A stretch of DNA of 64,000 nucleotides from Mucidula mucida (Eukaryota > Basidiomycota > Agaricomycetes > Agaricales > Physalacriaceae): NCBI GenBank assembly GCA_015501055.1, contig JADNYV010000002.1, forward strand, positions 1,178,001-1,242,000, read 5' to 3'. The position numbers and the translations under genes are program-made. How positions within the stretch are numbered: the stretch's first letter is position 1; each line of letters starts with the position of its first letter. The notes below the pieces were generated by a model, which searched no databases, was not told the origin of the DNA, and worked only from the letters and a program-made list of their open reading frames with translations. This document shows positions 11,665 to 23,622 of the stretch, one piece after another.

Positions 11665-14600
11665 ATGACATCTCCTTTTACCGTACCCGTCATCCTCACC
11701 ACCGGCAGTCTCTATTTTGCTCAGGTCGCCGAGGATGCCACTGTCGGGAACGTTATCGACATTCTGCTTGAACAGGACCAGTGCAAAGCCGAGGCCCTCG
11801 AAGGTCTATCAGACCAAGGATGGGCGCTACAGACGATTAGAAACGAACGCCACGGCAGAAGGTGGGACGATGAAGCCCTTGAAGCCCTTGGTGATGGCAA
11901 GTACCTCGTTCTGAACACGGTCTCTGTGCTCATGTTCTGGCAGGTACTCTCGAGGCATCTTCCTCCGTTGCACCTCTGCTGGAGACGCCATCCTCCGACT
12001 CGCCGCAGCAACGTACCTTTTCCCTCTTTCCTCTCTCAGGCCATCTACATGATCCTGTTCTTCGTTTGGTCTCCCTTCATCCATCTCTATCGATCTATGT
12101 TTCCTTTCTCAGAGTGCCAGAAGTACCCGACGATTTCCGTTACAAGGTCTTCATATCCAGGACCAAAACTATCTCCGATGTAATACATATGGTGATTGAC
12201 GAATTGGGTCTGACAAAGTTCTCTCCGGGAGCTGGCAATCTGGACTACGTCCTGGAAGAAGTCTGGAAAGATGGAAACGCAGAGAGTATGTCATTCCTGT
12301 TTCTACTCGCCGTTTGTTAATATCTCGCAGAATCGACTCGTCTCCCCGGCTCTTCCCTTGTCTACACTGTCAGTGCCGCACCCTTTGCCGCAAATCCGTT
12401 CACGTCTGCTGCCACTCGTGGTTTCCAATTCTGTGTACCCGATGAATGGTATCGGAGGCCTACTTCCAGGAGTGCTGGCGCGTCTCAAGCCACTATCAGG
12501 CGTTTGGCAGCGCTGCAGGAACAAGACGAGGACGGCGACGACGAGGAAGAAGAGGAAGACGACGATGACGATGATGCAGAGGGGACAGCCAAAGTCAAAG
12601 AGAATAATCCCGTCTCCCAGAACAACCGGCTCTCGACCTTCTTTGATGGCTGGCTGCCTAATCGACCGGCGCCTACCACCTCACCACAACGCACCAGTGT
12701 CTCCGTGGCAGAGAATCGCAGGAGTATCGTCAGCGAACCCATTCTTGTGCCACAGCATACAGGCGGTTCCGCAGCTGAGGCTTCCTCAGATAACACCGAA
12801 TCTGATATTGAACATGCGGTTGAAGAAGTCATGGTATGTTCCACCTACTGTACCGACGTGCTCAGATTCTCATCACACACTAGAACTCTGTCGGGATGAA
12901 CAAGCAATCTACGCTGAATATGTCACCTGAACAGAAGCGAAAGCTCGTGCAACAATACAAAGCCGCAAATTCACCCCGCATCGCAAAGCCAGCTACATAT
13001 GGGCCCACCAGTGGGATAAGTTTGGTTGCCAAATTGACTCCTCAATTAACGGGCGAGTTAACGAAACGTCTCTCTTTCTGGGGTGGCCCAGCAACAGCTA
13101 TTGCATCCAATTCATCCGATTCCATATCGGCGCCAGACACGGAACAGAAGAAAGCTGATTCTATGGAGAAGCCGCCCGAAGATTTGCAGCCTATACAACC
13201 CCAGACGACGGGCGGACTATGGAGTACGTGGTGGTCTGCGTCTGCTGGCTCGACCGAAAAAGCTTCTAAGAGGACGAGCAAAGAGCTAGATCGATCGCCT
13301 CAGGCATACGTAGACGAAATGAAGAGTCTTAGGACAAAAGACCTAAAGTTGACCAAGTCGTTGATAGCACTTCGCGTACAGCTTGCTACCGCGAAGATTC
13401 TTTGGTTACAAGACTTTGTCGGTCCTTGCAGAGGACTCGTCGCTCTCGACACCATTCTCGGTGCGCTTGTGGGAAAGGGAGGGAAGCGCAAAGCATTCGT
13501 TGAATACGAATCCGAGAATCTTTTGGAGATTGTCAAATGTTTCCGTGTCTTGATGAATGAGCCAGTACGTGTTTTCAATGACTGATGCTCCTCTGTGTGA
13601 CTGTTGTATAGTTCATTCGCCATCAAGTCCTGGCCGACCACCCTATCATTATCACCCATATTGCATACTCCTTACATGGTTCGACTCTCAAGTTACGGCG
13701 ACTAGCTTCCGAACTCCTGGCTGCTTTGTGTTACCTTGATGATCGAGATGGGTACAAGTCGGTTATATCAGCACTCTCTGATTATCGAGTAGCATTTGAC
13801 GAATCATTTCGCTTCGAAGGCCTTGTCGCGTCTCTGCAGCTTCGTGATGACGCCGAGGAAGACGAGATCTTTAGTTCAGACGAAGAGACCGCGCATTTGG
13901 TGTGGGAAGCCAGATGTGCCTCGATGACCTTGGTAAATGCCCTGACAACCTATTCCGATACAGTGGAGGAGCGTGTGCTGCTTAGAGAAGAGTTTGCTAG
14001 AAGGGGCTTAAACGAAGCCATTGTGGTATGCTACTTTATACATCTCCCTTTCCACGCTCACTGCCCGCATGTTTAGGCCTTGCGATATCTCAAACCTCCG
14101 GAAAATCTTGTGAAGCAAATAGACATATACACAGAGGAGAAGTTCGAGGATGAGGAAGATTTGAGGGATCGAGCGAGGGCAGTACTGCGCGGTGCCCATG
14201 AACGGCCCCATTCAGATGATGAAGATGTGTTGACCGACATCGTTCGCCTTGCCAAACAACACGGCGAATTGTACCCCATGATGGTGGAAATCCTGACACA
14301 TTACGGAGAGATACTGCAGAAGGACATTGGCTTGTAAGTAACCCTTGTCATGCCGCCACATTTTACTAGGCCTGACTTGAACAGTCAACTCAAAGCAGAT
14401 CTTCTGACCATTCTTGATCGTTTCGTGCAACAGGCTGCATTACTTGACAATTTGTAAATATCACACTACCGCCGAGTCATCCTGATCCCGCTGACACTAA
14501 ATTTTAGCGATGATAATTGGCATACATTCATGAAACGCTTTTCAGCTTCAGTTCATGATATTACTGGTCAAACATTAGAAGTAAAGTCGGCGGACGAACC

Positions 14601-17588
14601 GTTGAATGTTGTGGAGCAGGAGCTAGAGGATCTACGCACGAAAGTTGAAGAACTCAGTGACGAGGTAAGCTTTCCCATCAACGGGTTGCTCTTCCTTATA
14701 GGCTAATCTGTGAATCAGCGCACACAGCTGAAGAACGAACTTAATCAGCAAATTGCAGAGCTCAAGACACTCAAGTCATTGCCCAATTTGTCCGCCGTGA
14801 CGAGCAAGCTTTCAGGTAAAGGTGGTTCAGAGGTTTGTCTGTTCACATGCGCTATCATTTCGATCTAAGCCATGTTCGCAGGGCATGAGTGGCATTGTGC
14901 AACGTTTGGTACAGAAGGAAAAAGAGGTGTTACAACTCCAAACCGACCTTGACAAGCTCAGAGCCCAGCAGCACCCCGGTGACCGCGATTCGGTATATAT
15001 GGCTGTTCCTAACTTGATCTGGCTTACTCAAACTGTTTCAGGATGAGCGTGCTAAGAAGGAGCGTGAACTCAATCGCGCGAAATGGCATTCACTCAACGA
15101 AGAGATTGCGAAGCTTCAGGTGAAGGTACGTTCCAGATATCCGGAGCCTTCTTACCAGTTATCGATGCCTGCCAATAGAATAAGGAGGTCGTTGATCTCA
15201 TAACTCGCAAGGACAAGGATATCCTATACCTCAAACGGGCCCTTGAATCTGTATACACTCGTTTCACTGCGAGGGAAGAACAGCGGGAAGAAGAGAGAGA
15301 GGCTGATTTTGATGCCGAGCGAATGGCGGCTCAAGCAATCGATCGTCTGTCCAGGAAAGACGATGAAATTGCTAGTCTCTGTATTGAGGTCGCCGACTTG
15401 AAAGCTCAGCTTGCGGCACGACCGAAGACAGAAAAGGAGTTTAAAGGCAGAGTTGCTCCGCCCCCACCTCCGCCTACGAAGCCGAAGCGCTCGTTCACAG
15501 TGCCAGTATTTTCAGAACCGCCACCTCCTTCACCTTCACCTTCACCTTCCCCACGCCCTCCACCGCCCCACCACCGCCGCCGCCGCCGCCGCCGTCCCTT
15601 CCTGGAAGTCCCGTTGTTGTGCCAACGTCGCCAGTCTCTCTTCATCCTCCTCCTCCTCCTCCTCCGCCGCCGCCACCACCACCTTTATCTGGTACGTCAA
15701 CGTCTCCAACTTTCCCGTCCACGTCTCCAACTTTCCCGTCCACGTCCCCTCCTCCACCGCCACCGCCACCGCCGCCGCCACCCCCTCTTGTTCCGGGCGC
15801 ACCGCCTCCGCCGCCTCCAGCACCGGGAATGCCTGGGGCACCTCCACCACCTCCACCACCTGGACCTGGGCGAGCGGCCCCTTTAAGTCGTCTACCGCCC
15901 CCGGGCAAGCGCCTCAAAGCCTTCTACTGGAATAAACTCAATAACGCTGGTGGAAATACTGTGTGGCAAGAAGCAGGAGACATACAATTTGATCTCAACG
16001 ACTTGGAGTTGACGTTCGCTACGGACAGCACTCCCACAACTCCTTCACAGATGGCGAATCCTCGAAAGCAGCTCAAGGTCACGACATTGCTTGACATGAC
16101 ACGGGCCAAGAATATCGAGATAATGTTGAAGCGGTTAAAGATGGGCTTACCAGATATCAAGAGAGCGCTACTCGAGCTCAACGATGCTCAGTTGTCTATA
16201 GATGACCTCAAAGCCATTGCCAAGCAGCTACCGACGAAAGACGAAGTTGCACGAGTCAAAGACTTCTACGATATCAGCAAGTTGCCAGACGCGGACCAAT
16301 ACGTTGACCAGGTATATCATTTTGATGACGTTCCAATCTTATTTACTGATTGTTCGTCACTTAGATTATGGAAATTCCAAGGCTGGCGCAGAGAATGGAA
16401 TGCATGCTCTTCAGGCGCAAATTTGAGCTAGAAATTGAAGAAGTTAGACCCGATCTATCCGCCTTGAGGAATGCATCCATCGAGCTCCGTAACTCCAGCA
16501 AGTTCAAACAAGTCTTACAAGCCGTTCTTACTATTGGAAATGCACTTAACGGTGGCTCATTCCGTGGAGGCGCTGTTGGATTCCAGTTGAACGATCTGCT
16601 TAAGGTGAGCTCTCCTCTACAGCCATCGTCTCGCCTCTTCTCATATTAGTTTTCTCTATTAGTTGAAGGAAACCAAGACTCCAAAAGGATCTTCTGACTG
16701 TCCGACTCTCCTACACTATCTCACTCGGGTACTCCTCCGAACTGATCCTTCGCTCATCGACTTCATACAAGATATGTCCAATGTGGAATCTGCGGCTCGT
16801 CGTAAGCATGATCTCCGCCTTGTTTTGAGGCGGCACGTCTGATGCATTCGTAGTCTCTGTGCAATCCATCACCCAATCGGTCTCTTCATTGACGTCTGGG
16901 CTTTCTCAAGTGAAAACCGAGCTAGCCAAGGTAGAGATAGATTGCAAAAGGCACCCGAGCGACCGCTTCATTGTCGTCATGAAGGTACTTTCGTTTCTTT
17001 TCCTCTCCATTGCAAAGCTGACACGTATGCATCAGCCTTTTGTGAATACGACTGAACCTCGTGTCACAGCTCTCAAGGAGATGGAACAGAAGGTGGACGT
17101 AGAGTTGAAGACCCTTCTCATATATTATGGCGAGAATCCTACATCACCCGATGGCATGAATCCAGAAGACCTGTTCAACCTCATCTTAACATTTTCGTCG
17201 GCGCTAAAGGTGATTGTCCATCTTCGTATGCCTTTCATCAACGCTCATACAATGGTCAGTTATGCTCTCTTGAACTAATGAGATCAATGCCAACTCCACC
17301 ACCTGCCGTAGTAACGGTCGAAGAGACACCCAGTGAACCAGTTAGTCCCGTCATCGCATGGCTCCTTCAATATTTCTCAATCTACTTTAGACGATCAAGG
17401 GTTCAAACGAACCTCGCATTTCTATAACGCCTGCCAACTCCCAGGGCCCAGCGGGTGGTCTTTCGATGAATCGCGGTGACATCGATCAAGCCATTCGAAG
17501 TATGAGGGACGGCAGGCGGCGAGCAAGGCCTCGCCCGCTGAGTAAGATATTCCTCGATGGGGCGCCTGCTGGTGGCCGACCGAGTTAG
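11665..17588 (+). CDS. Second formin, with RA/ubiquitin-like N-terminus
   Basis: Multi-exon formin of roughly 1,600 residues. The N-terminus (MTSPFTVPVILTTGSLYFAQ) and a following segment (DFRYKVFISRTKTISDVIH, about 12.14-12.27 kb) resemble Ras-associating/ubiquitin-like folds. Next come an acidic linker, a helical FH3/GBD-like region (FVGPCRGLVALDTILGAL, about 13.4 kb), coiled coil (14.6-15.4 kb), FH1 (15.45-15.9 kb), FH2 starting at KRLKAFYWNKLNN (15907) with the GNALNGGSFRGGAVGFQL core (about 16.54 kb), and a C-terminal DAD-like helix DIDQAIRSMRDGRRRARPRP (about 17478-17537). The stop is 17586-17588. The first intron appears to use a GC donor (11897-11943). The frame changes inside FH1 near 15566 without a convincing intron, see findings. 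The FH2 call is firm and the RA-like call is tentative. Confidence 0.9.
15700..15741 (+). repeat. Perfect 2 x 21-bp tandem repeat in FH1
   Basis: Two identical 21-bp units sit between polyproline runs of formin 2 and each encode TSPTFPS. The repeat keeps the reading frame, so copy number could vary without breaking the protein. Confidence 0.9.
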
Positions 17589-17752
17589 TTATGTGAACGA
17601 CGCTAACTACGTACATATATCCACATATTTCTGTTTGTACGGGGACACGACCTTTGCTTACGCTTTCATGAGCACAATTATGATTATTGAAATTAGTATT
17701 GGACGTCCAACACGTGTGGCTGTGCTCTTTTGTCTGTCATCCTCTTACCGCC

Positions 17753-18123
17753 ATGGGAGGACCTAATCTCGAGATATTCAAGTTCTCTTTGTATCTCTTC
17801 ATTCCTATTGCTGCACTAGTCCACTTTGGCGACCCAGACTGGTACCGTGCCAATGTCTTACCCGTCAGTCAAGCCAACGTTGCAACCAATTTGCTCATAC
17901 TCATAATTTCTGCAGTATAAGGACAAACTCTTCCCACCCTCGGCAAACAAGGCAGGATTGCACGTTTCATGGATGTTCCAATGCTGACATTGAACGCGGG
18001 AAGACATTACCGACAGATCAAACGGCTCTGCGAGAAGAGTTGGCGCGTCTTAAAGCGAAGCGTTTAGCGTCGAAGGCAAACAGCGGGCAAGAAAACAAGG
18101 ATTGTGCGTCTTCGTTCTTGTGA
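17753..18123 (+). CDS. PET100: Cytochrome c oxidase assembly protein PET100
   Basis: Small mitochondrial inner-membrane protein needed to assemble complex IV. It starts MGGPNLEIFKFSLYLFIPIA, a short N-terminus running straight into one membrane helix, then HFGDPDWYRANVLP, KDKLFPP, and a charged C-terminus LPTDQTALREELARLKAKRL. That is the PET100 pattern and size. Intron 1 (GT-AG) lies after NVLP. The second join (near 17952-18003) works either as a 52-nt GC-AG intron or a 40-nt GT-AG intron with the same acceptor. Both keep the frame and differ by four residues. The stop is at 18121-18123. Three other genes in the window serve complex IV biogenesis or respiratory complexes. Confidence 0.85.
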
Positions 18124-18184
18124 TTCGACACGGACTATATCTTTTCTACGAATATTACTAGGAAGGACTTCATAACGTGTCTGT

Positions 18185-19518
18185 CTAAATGCGATGTCTC
18201 TCCAATAAGGTCGTCTCCCCGTCTCCGATGACTACCTCCCAACCTTCGGATCCTTTGCTTGCGGAGCTCGTCTGAAGGATGGCCTCATAGTCTAGGATGT
18301 CCTTTATGGATATCTTAAAGCCTCCACACACAATAAAAACCACCACTCTGTCACCACGCGTCGACTCGTCCGCTGGGACCAGTTTGTCGAACAATGACGC
18401 GTTATACGCCGGTGTTAGGGTCGTAGAACAAGCAAGCTCAATGAGCTGTTTGTGGTCGCCTACGATATCATCAACATCATTCTAATAGCAATTTCAAGTG
18501 CCTCGTACGTGAAAAGTCAATAGCAGCCTGCATACTGAGTTCATCAGGAACCGTGACACACTTGACTCGTCCCGATCTTTCCAAAGCCATTTTGACGACT
18601 CTCGCAGAGGGTTGAGAGGCACCAAGCGAGCCTGACGCCATCGAAGAAAAGGCACTGAAATGAGCCAGTCGTACGTGTTCCTCGTTTCCCTCTATGATCT
18701 CCACGTATGACGGGAGATTTTGGCTGAATGGGCTGCTGCGCTGGCCATTCAAGAGCATAGAATAATGGAAACAGTTGGATCCCTCTGTCTCCAATGCAAC
18801 AATAGGGACTAATCTGACATGTAAGCTTCAAGTACAGAAGTTGTAATTCGGACGTGCCGTCGCTCCAACCAGACTTTTCACATCCAGTTATGATGCCACC
18901 TAACAAGCCGCCTCCACCAACGCTACAGAAAATAGCATCTGGCTTTCGGTCTAGTTGCTGCGATATCTCTGAGATCATGGAGCCATGTCCTTCCCACAAA
19001 ATGGGATCATCGTACGCAGGAATCATTACACTGTGTCGTAGTTCAGCTTCCTTCCCGAGAGTTTGTTCCATGGCTTACGCTTCCTCCTCTGCGTCCACCG
19101 CATCTTGGGCGGCCTTGAGCGCTTGCGAATAGAAGTCACCAACTACTATCACTTGTGCATTTTCTCCTTTGATGAGTTGCAAGGTCCTTTCTGCGACACC
19201 TTTTGGGATATACACAGTGCAACGAACTCCAAGGCGATTTGATGCCGAGGCTGCAGCTAGACCAGCATTACCACCAGATGCGGCGATGGCGTGTAAAGAC
19301 GGCCCGTATCTCTCCTTTGCTCTTTCTACGAATAATGACAGACCTCTCTGTTTGAACGAGTGCGATGGGTGTAGGTTCTGGGATAATCAATTTGATCAAT
19401 CTGCAGTAGTGATCCCTTGACGCGTGCTCACCTCGAGTTTAAGATAAGCGGAACACCCCAACAATCTGGAGATATATTGAGATTGTATCAAAGGTGTCTC
19501 CTGCCATAGCGTTGTCAT
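18185..19518 (-). CDS. PLP-dependent L-serine/L-threonine dehydratase
   Basis: Fold-type II PLP enzyme that deaminates serine or threonine to 2-oxoacids, close in layout to catabolic serine dehydratase (SDS/CHA1). From 19518 the protein begins MTTLWQETPLIQSQ. The PLP lysine is in HSFKQRG. The SGGNAGLA loop and the phosphate-binding SVGGGGLLGG follow, with ALETEGSNCF downstream. The C-terminus FIVCGGFKISIKDILDYE matches this subgroup. Four introns restore the frame, one of them (GTAAGCC to ACACAG) removing what otherwise looks like an in-frame stop after AEEEA. Length (about 360 residues) fits the single-domain catabolic form without a regulatory ACT domain. Serine versus threonine preference cannot be read from the sequence. 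It is convergent with PET100 and divergent from the xylosidase gene. Confidence 0.88.
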
Positions 19519-20042
19519 TTTCGGCGGTGGGAGGTCTTGAAGAGGGGAGGAAAGGTAGACGCGCGGTTGTACCTAGCTACCCATCAATTTGAATGAGTCA
19601 TGAATTCACTGACTAATGTACAATCCAGTTCTCCTCCTCAGCGCTCACCATTGAAGCACCCGGTATTGTTAAGGTGGTCCTTCGGTCGCTATAAAAGCGG
19701 GATATTTCGTGACACCCTTCTTTCTTAGTACGACCGGTCGTCAATGTTGTCCCGCCACACTATTGGATTCAACCTTATGTTCTAGTAGCTCGCTATGGCT
19801 GAAAGTTATGTCCATTCCAGGCCGCCACAAGCCAAGGCGCAACCAGGACGCGTCTCCGGAAGGCCGGGCCCCAAAGGTCATGGTCATGGAGTTTCCTAAA
19901 CGCTCGAGGCCCGGTTCCTGTTCGTTTGACCTTGAGCACGGGGAATCTTCGGAAACGGCCCGTCCATGGTACTTAAGGCTGTCTACGATGTGTATAGGAC
20001 CTTTTCTTTTAAGTCTCATCTGGTCTCATCTTTCTCGCAAAA
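19519..20042. promoter_or_regulatory. Divergent promoter region, dehydratase / GH31
   Basis: 524 bp separate the two divergent starts. The plus strand has a TATA-box-like tataaaa at 19690-19696, about 350 bp before the GH31 start, which is far for a core promoter, so its use is uncertain. A 114-codon ORF (19709-20053) crosses the GH31 start and has no recognisable features. I treat it as chance. Confidence 0.45.
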
Positions 20043-23000
20043 ATGAAGTTTAACGACGGGTTTTGGCTCCTCAAGAGTGGTGTCAAACCCTACTTCGCCT
20101 TACAAGTCGTGAAAGCGGAGCCCACGGAAACAGGGTACGATCTACATGTATCTACAAGGCCGATTAGGCATCGAGGAGATACGCTAGCAGGTATAGATTG
20201 AGACGAACATCGTAATTGTAATTTGTTTGACCCATTCATTAGGTCCTGTGTTCACTATCAATATCCATTCCCCTACGGAAGGAGTCGTTGGGGTCAAGAT
20301 TAAACACTTTGCGCGCGATGATCCATCGCCTAGTATCCCTCTCTTCCCTGATTCACCTCCGATTCCCAACGTTCAAGTCGGCCGCGACGGAGACACCCTT
20401 TCTATTTCTTCTGCCGGTCTGACCGCCGTTGTTTCTCAAAACCCCTACTCAATCTCATTCAAGTCACCCACAAGAGAACTCACTTCGGCGGGTCAGAAGT
20501 ACGTGGCTCTCTACGATGTTCCCTCCAAATGGACTCTCGGCACAGCGGCGAATAGTTCTTGTTTGATGACGGATATTGGATCCAATCCTAACCCAGTGGC
20601 CAAATCGGAGACTATCAGATACTTGAATTCGGAATTGAATATCTCGCCCGGCGAACTCATTTATGGTTTCGGAGAGCAGTTTGGCGCGTTCGTGAAGAAC
20701 GGTGAGCAATTGCGTTCTCCACTGAGCCAGCAATACTTATGGGTGTGTAGGCCAGTGTGTCAAGCTCTGGAATCAAGGTCCGTTTGCTCATCAGAATCTA
20801 CACCGCAGAGTGTTTAATGACGTTCCTGTAGATGGTGGAACTTCTAGTGACCAAGCCTATAAATGTGTTCCCTTCTACATCACGAACCGCAACTATGGTG
20901 TCTTCATCAACAATCCGGGAGAGGTAGAGGTCGAAGTTGGCAGTGAGAAAGTGTCTAGAGTCGGGATGTCCGTCGCGGAAAGCAACTTGGAATACTTCAT
21001 CATCTACGGCGAAACGCCACTTGAGGTATCTTGGTTCCATTTGGTTTGTATTCTACCTCTTCATGACCACCTTGTTATAGATCTTGGAACGGTATACGAG
21101 GATGACTGGTCGCCCAGCGTTAGTTGTGGCGTCATTTTTGGTTCGACATAAAATGACCTTCGTGCAGGCTCCTCCCTAACTGGACTTTTGGTCTATGGCT
21201 CTCCACGTCTTTCCTCACTTCATATTCGAGCGAGACCGTTTCTGGGTTCCTACAAGGCATGCAACAACGAGACTGCCCGGTTAGGGTCTTCCATCTCGAT
21301 TGCTTTTGGATGAAGCAGTACGAATGGTGCGTTCCCTCTCTTCCTCCTGATCAAGCATGGCTTTAATCACATTCATGAAGGTGTTCCTTCACTTTCGATC
21401 CCGAGAACTTCCCGGATCCTAAAGCCTACCTTTCGGAAATAAAGAGCAAGTACGGTGTTAAGATTTGTCTTTGGAGTACGCGAATTCTGCATATCAACGA
21501 ACGGACCACTCATCGTCACTGTAGTCAATCCCTATATTTCTCAGCTTTCTCCGATCTTCCAAGAAGGCGCAAAGAATGGGTACTTCATCAAGCGCACAGA
21601 CGGTTCTGTTTGGCAGTAGGGTTTTCCTTCTAAATCTGTCCTTCTTTCTCACATTCTTAACAGGTGGGACTTGTGGCAACCCGGTAAATCAATCCACCAG
21701 TAGGAGTTACGAAGATTGACAAAGCAATCGTCTAGGACTTGCCGTAGTGGACTTTACCAATCCAGCCGCTGCGAAATGGTACGAAGAGAAGCTAGTCGCC
21801 TTGTTGGATCTTGGTGTCGACTGCTTCAAAGTACGTCCCTTTCATTATGCTAGGATCGTTCTCTTTTCATATTGATTTAGACGGATTTCGGTGAACGTAT
21901 CCCTTATGCTTCAGTTGCTTTTCATGACGGATCGAACCCGATGGACATGCACAACATGTATTCTATTATTTACAATGAGCTCGTCTTCAATATCTTGAAG
22001 AACCGGTTCGGTGAGGGTGAGGCCGTCCTATTTGCTCGGGCATCATTCGCTGGCGGACAACGGTACGTACTTCAAATTCTGAGTTACTGTTGATTCACTG
22101 TCGGTCAGATTCCCAGTGCATTGGGGTGGCGACTGTGAGTCGACGTGGGAAGCCATGGCGGAGACAATTCGGGGATGTCTATCATTGACGTCGTCCGGAT
22201 TCGCGTTCGCCTCGCACGATATTGGCGGCTTCGAGGTATGAATTTGGCTTTTGACACGCATAGCGTAATCAACATTGGTTTATAGGGACATCCGCCACCA
22301 GAGATTTACCAGCGTTGGGTCGCTTTCGGCCTATTTTCGTCGCATTCTCGTTTACATGGATCGTCATCCTATCGTGTTCCTTGGCAATATGGCGAAGATG
22401 CAGCTAAGACCATGTCAAAGTTCTTGAATGCAAAGCACGAGTTGATGCCCTACCTGTACCAGCTCGTAGGTCAGCACTGTTTTTACATTGAATGCAAATT
22501 GACACACAATATAGGCTATTGAATCGAACTCGACGGGTGCCCCTGTCCAGCGCGCCATGTTTTTTGAGTTCCCTCAAGACCGGACCACTCACCATCTGGA
22601 TCAACAATATATGTTGGGGCCTTCCTTGCTAGTGGCGCCGGTTTTCGTTCCCCTCGGACAGGAGACGGAATACTACATCCCTGCAGGAAGATGGACGTAT
22701 TATTGGGACCACTCGCGAGTCGTCGAAGGCCCTACTTGGCTCCGTGAACACGTTCCGCTCGATGAAATTCCGGTTTGGATACGTCCGGGGACGGTTCTGT
22801 GCACAGGACCCAAAAGAATTGGTCGCCCTGACTACGAGTATGGTCAGAACGCGTCGATTCACGCGTACAGTCTTCAAGACGGCCACATAGCTCAAGTTAG
22901 GATCCCACCGCAGAAGGGAACCAAGCCCGTTGCTGTCCTCAAGGTTGTGAAAGACGGTAGCGATCTCGGCCTGACTGTCACTGAAGGTAGCTGTGAATTG

Positions 23001-23135
23001 AGTTTCTTGGGTGTGCATGGTCCTGGTGTCGTGCAACAAATTTCAGGAGGTGAGAAGGTCGCAGAGAGCATTGGGTACGTGGGGATCAAGTTGGTTGGCA
23101 ATCCGAAGGAGGTGAAGTGTGTCTTTCAATACTGA
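20043..23135 (+). CDS. GH31 alpha-xylosidase (YicI type)
   Basis: Glycoside hydrolase family 31 enzyme of the YicI/alpha-xylosidase branch, expected to remove alpha-linked xylose from xyloglucan oligosaccharides. After about 11 exons the order is an N-terminal beta domain (from [20 protein letters not shown]), [14 protein letters not shown], the catalytic barrel with [10 protein letters not shown], nucleophile motif KTDFGERIP (about 21880-21905), the acid/base-bearing HWGGDCEST (about 22118-22141), [26 protein letters not shown], and C-terminal beta domains. KTDFGERIP and HWGGD distinguish this branch from alpha-glucosidases. No signal peptide is seen, which suggests an intracellular enzyme acting on imported oligosaccharides. 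Two short introns around a 27-nt exon (QCVKLWNQ) are needed near 20.75 kb. Confidence 0.92.
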
Positions 23136-23214
23136 GCCGCCCCAGAAGTGTATCAAGTAAACCAGAAATGTATAATCTTGCATCGTCAAAGTAAAGCGAT
23201 ACGATGCGCGGCGG

Positions 23215-23550
23215 TTATGAATCGTCATCACCGTAGAAGTCCCTGATAGCTGCTTCCTGCTTGGCGCGCCGAACTTTGGCCGCTTCGCGATTCTTGTCAT
23301 GGCGGGCTACGCGCTACAAACTAGTTAGACTTATCGTGACAAGGAACGAGGACACACCTCTTTACGTAAGCAAGCGTTGAGCTCGTTCTTCTGACGATTA
23401 CAGCCGCCCGTCATTTTGGCGACGAAACTGAGGTGGCAGTCATCCAGAGCCTGAATGAAATCTCTACAAACTGTTGCTATCATGAATGGATCGATTCAAC
23501 AGCAAAAATGGCGGCGAACTTAGTTTCTTGTCAGATAGTTGTGGATGCAT
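23215..23550 (-). CDS. CMC2: Twin CX9C protein CMC2 (COX biogenesis)
   Basis: Small intermembrane-space protein of the Cmc1/Cmc2 family, imported by Mia40 and needed for complex IV. Three exons: MHPQLSDKKLI from 23550, then CRDFIQALDDC...GGCNRQKNELNACLRKE, then RVARHDKNREAAKVRR...DDDS-stop at 23215. Both cysteine pairs are exact C-x9-C (CRDFIQALDDC and CNRQKNELNAC). The first intron (gttcgc...caacag) is fixed by phase and by the first cysteine. About 72 residues in total, so the exons are too short to stand out as ORFs. It is convergent with GH31 and shares a 72-bp divergent promoter with REX4. Confidence 0.85.
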
Positions 23551-23622
23551 CTGGTAAAGAGCAGCCGGCAGTCTCCGAAAGAGCAGGATCTCGTTCTGAA
23601 AACGAAATTACATAAGAAGACC
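23551..23622. promoter_or_regulatory. 72-bp bidirectional promoter CMC2/REX4
   Basis: Only 72 bp separate the CMC2 start (23550, minus) and the REX4 start (23623, plus). Both genes must initiate inside it or overlap at their 5' UTRs. No TATA box is visible. Confidence 0.5.

Noticed and set aside
18560..19082. Possible pseudogene of the dehydratase because of an in-frame TAA after AEEEA
   Set aside because: A normal 50-nt GT-AG intron removes the stop and joins AEEEA to VMIPAYDDPILW in phase.
19709..20053. 114-codon ORF upstream of GH31
   Set aside because: Overlaps the GH31 start in another frame, no recognisable feature.
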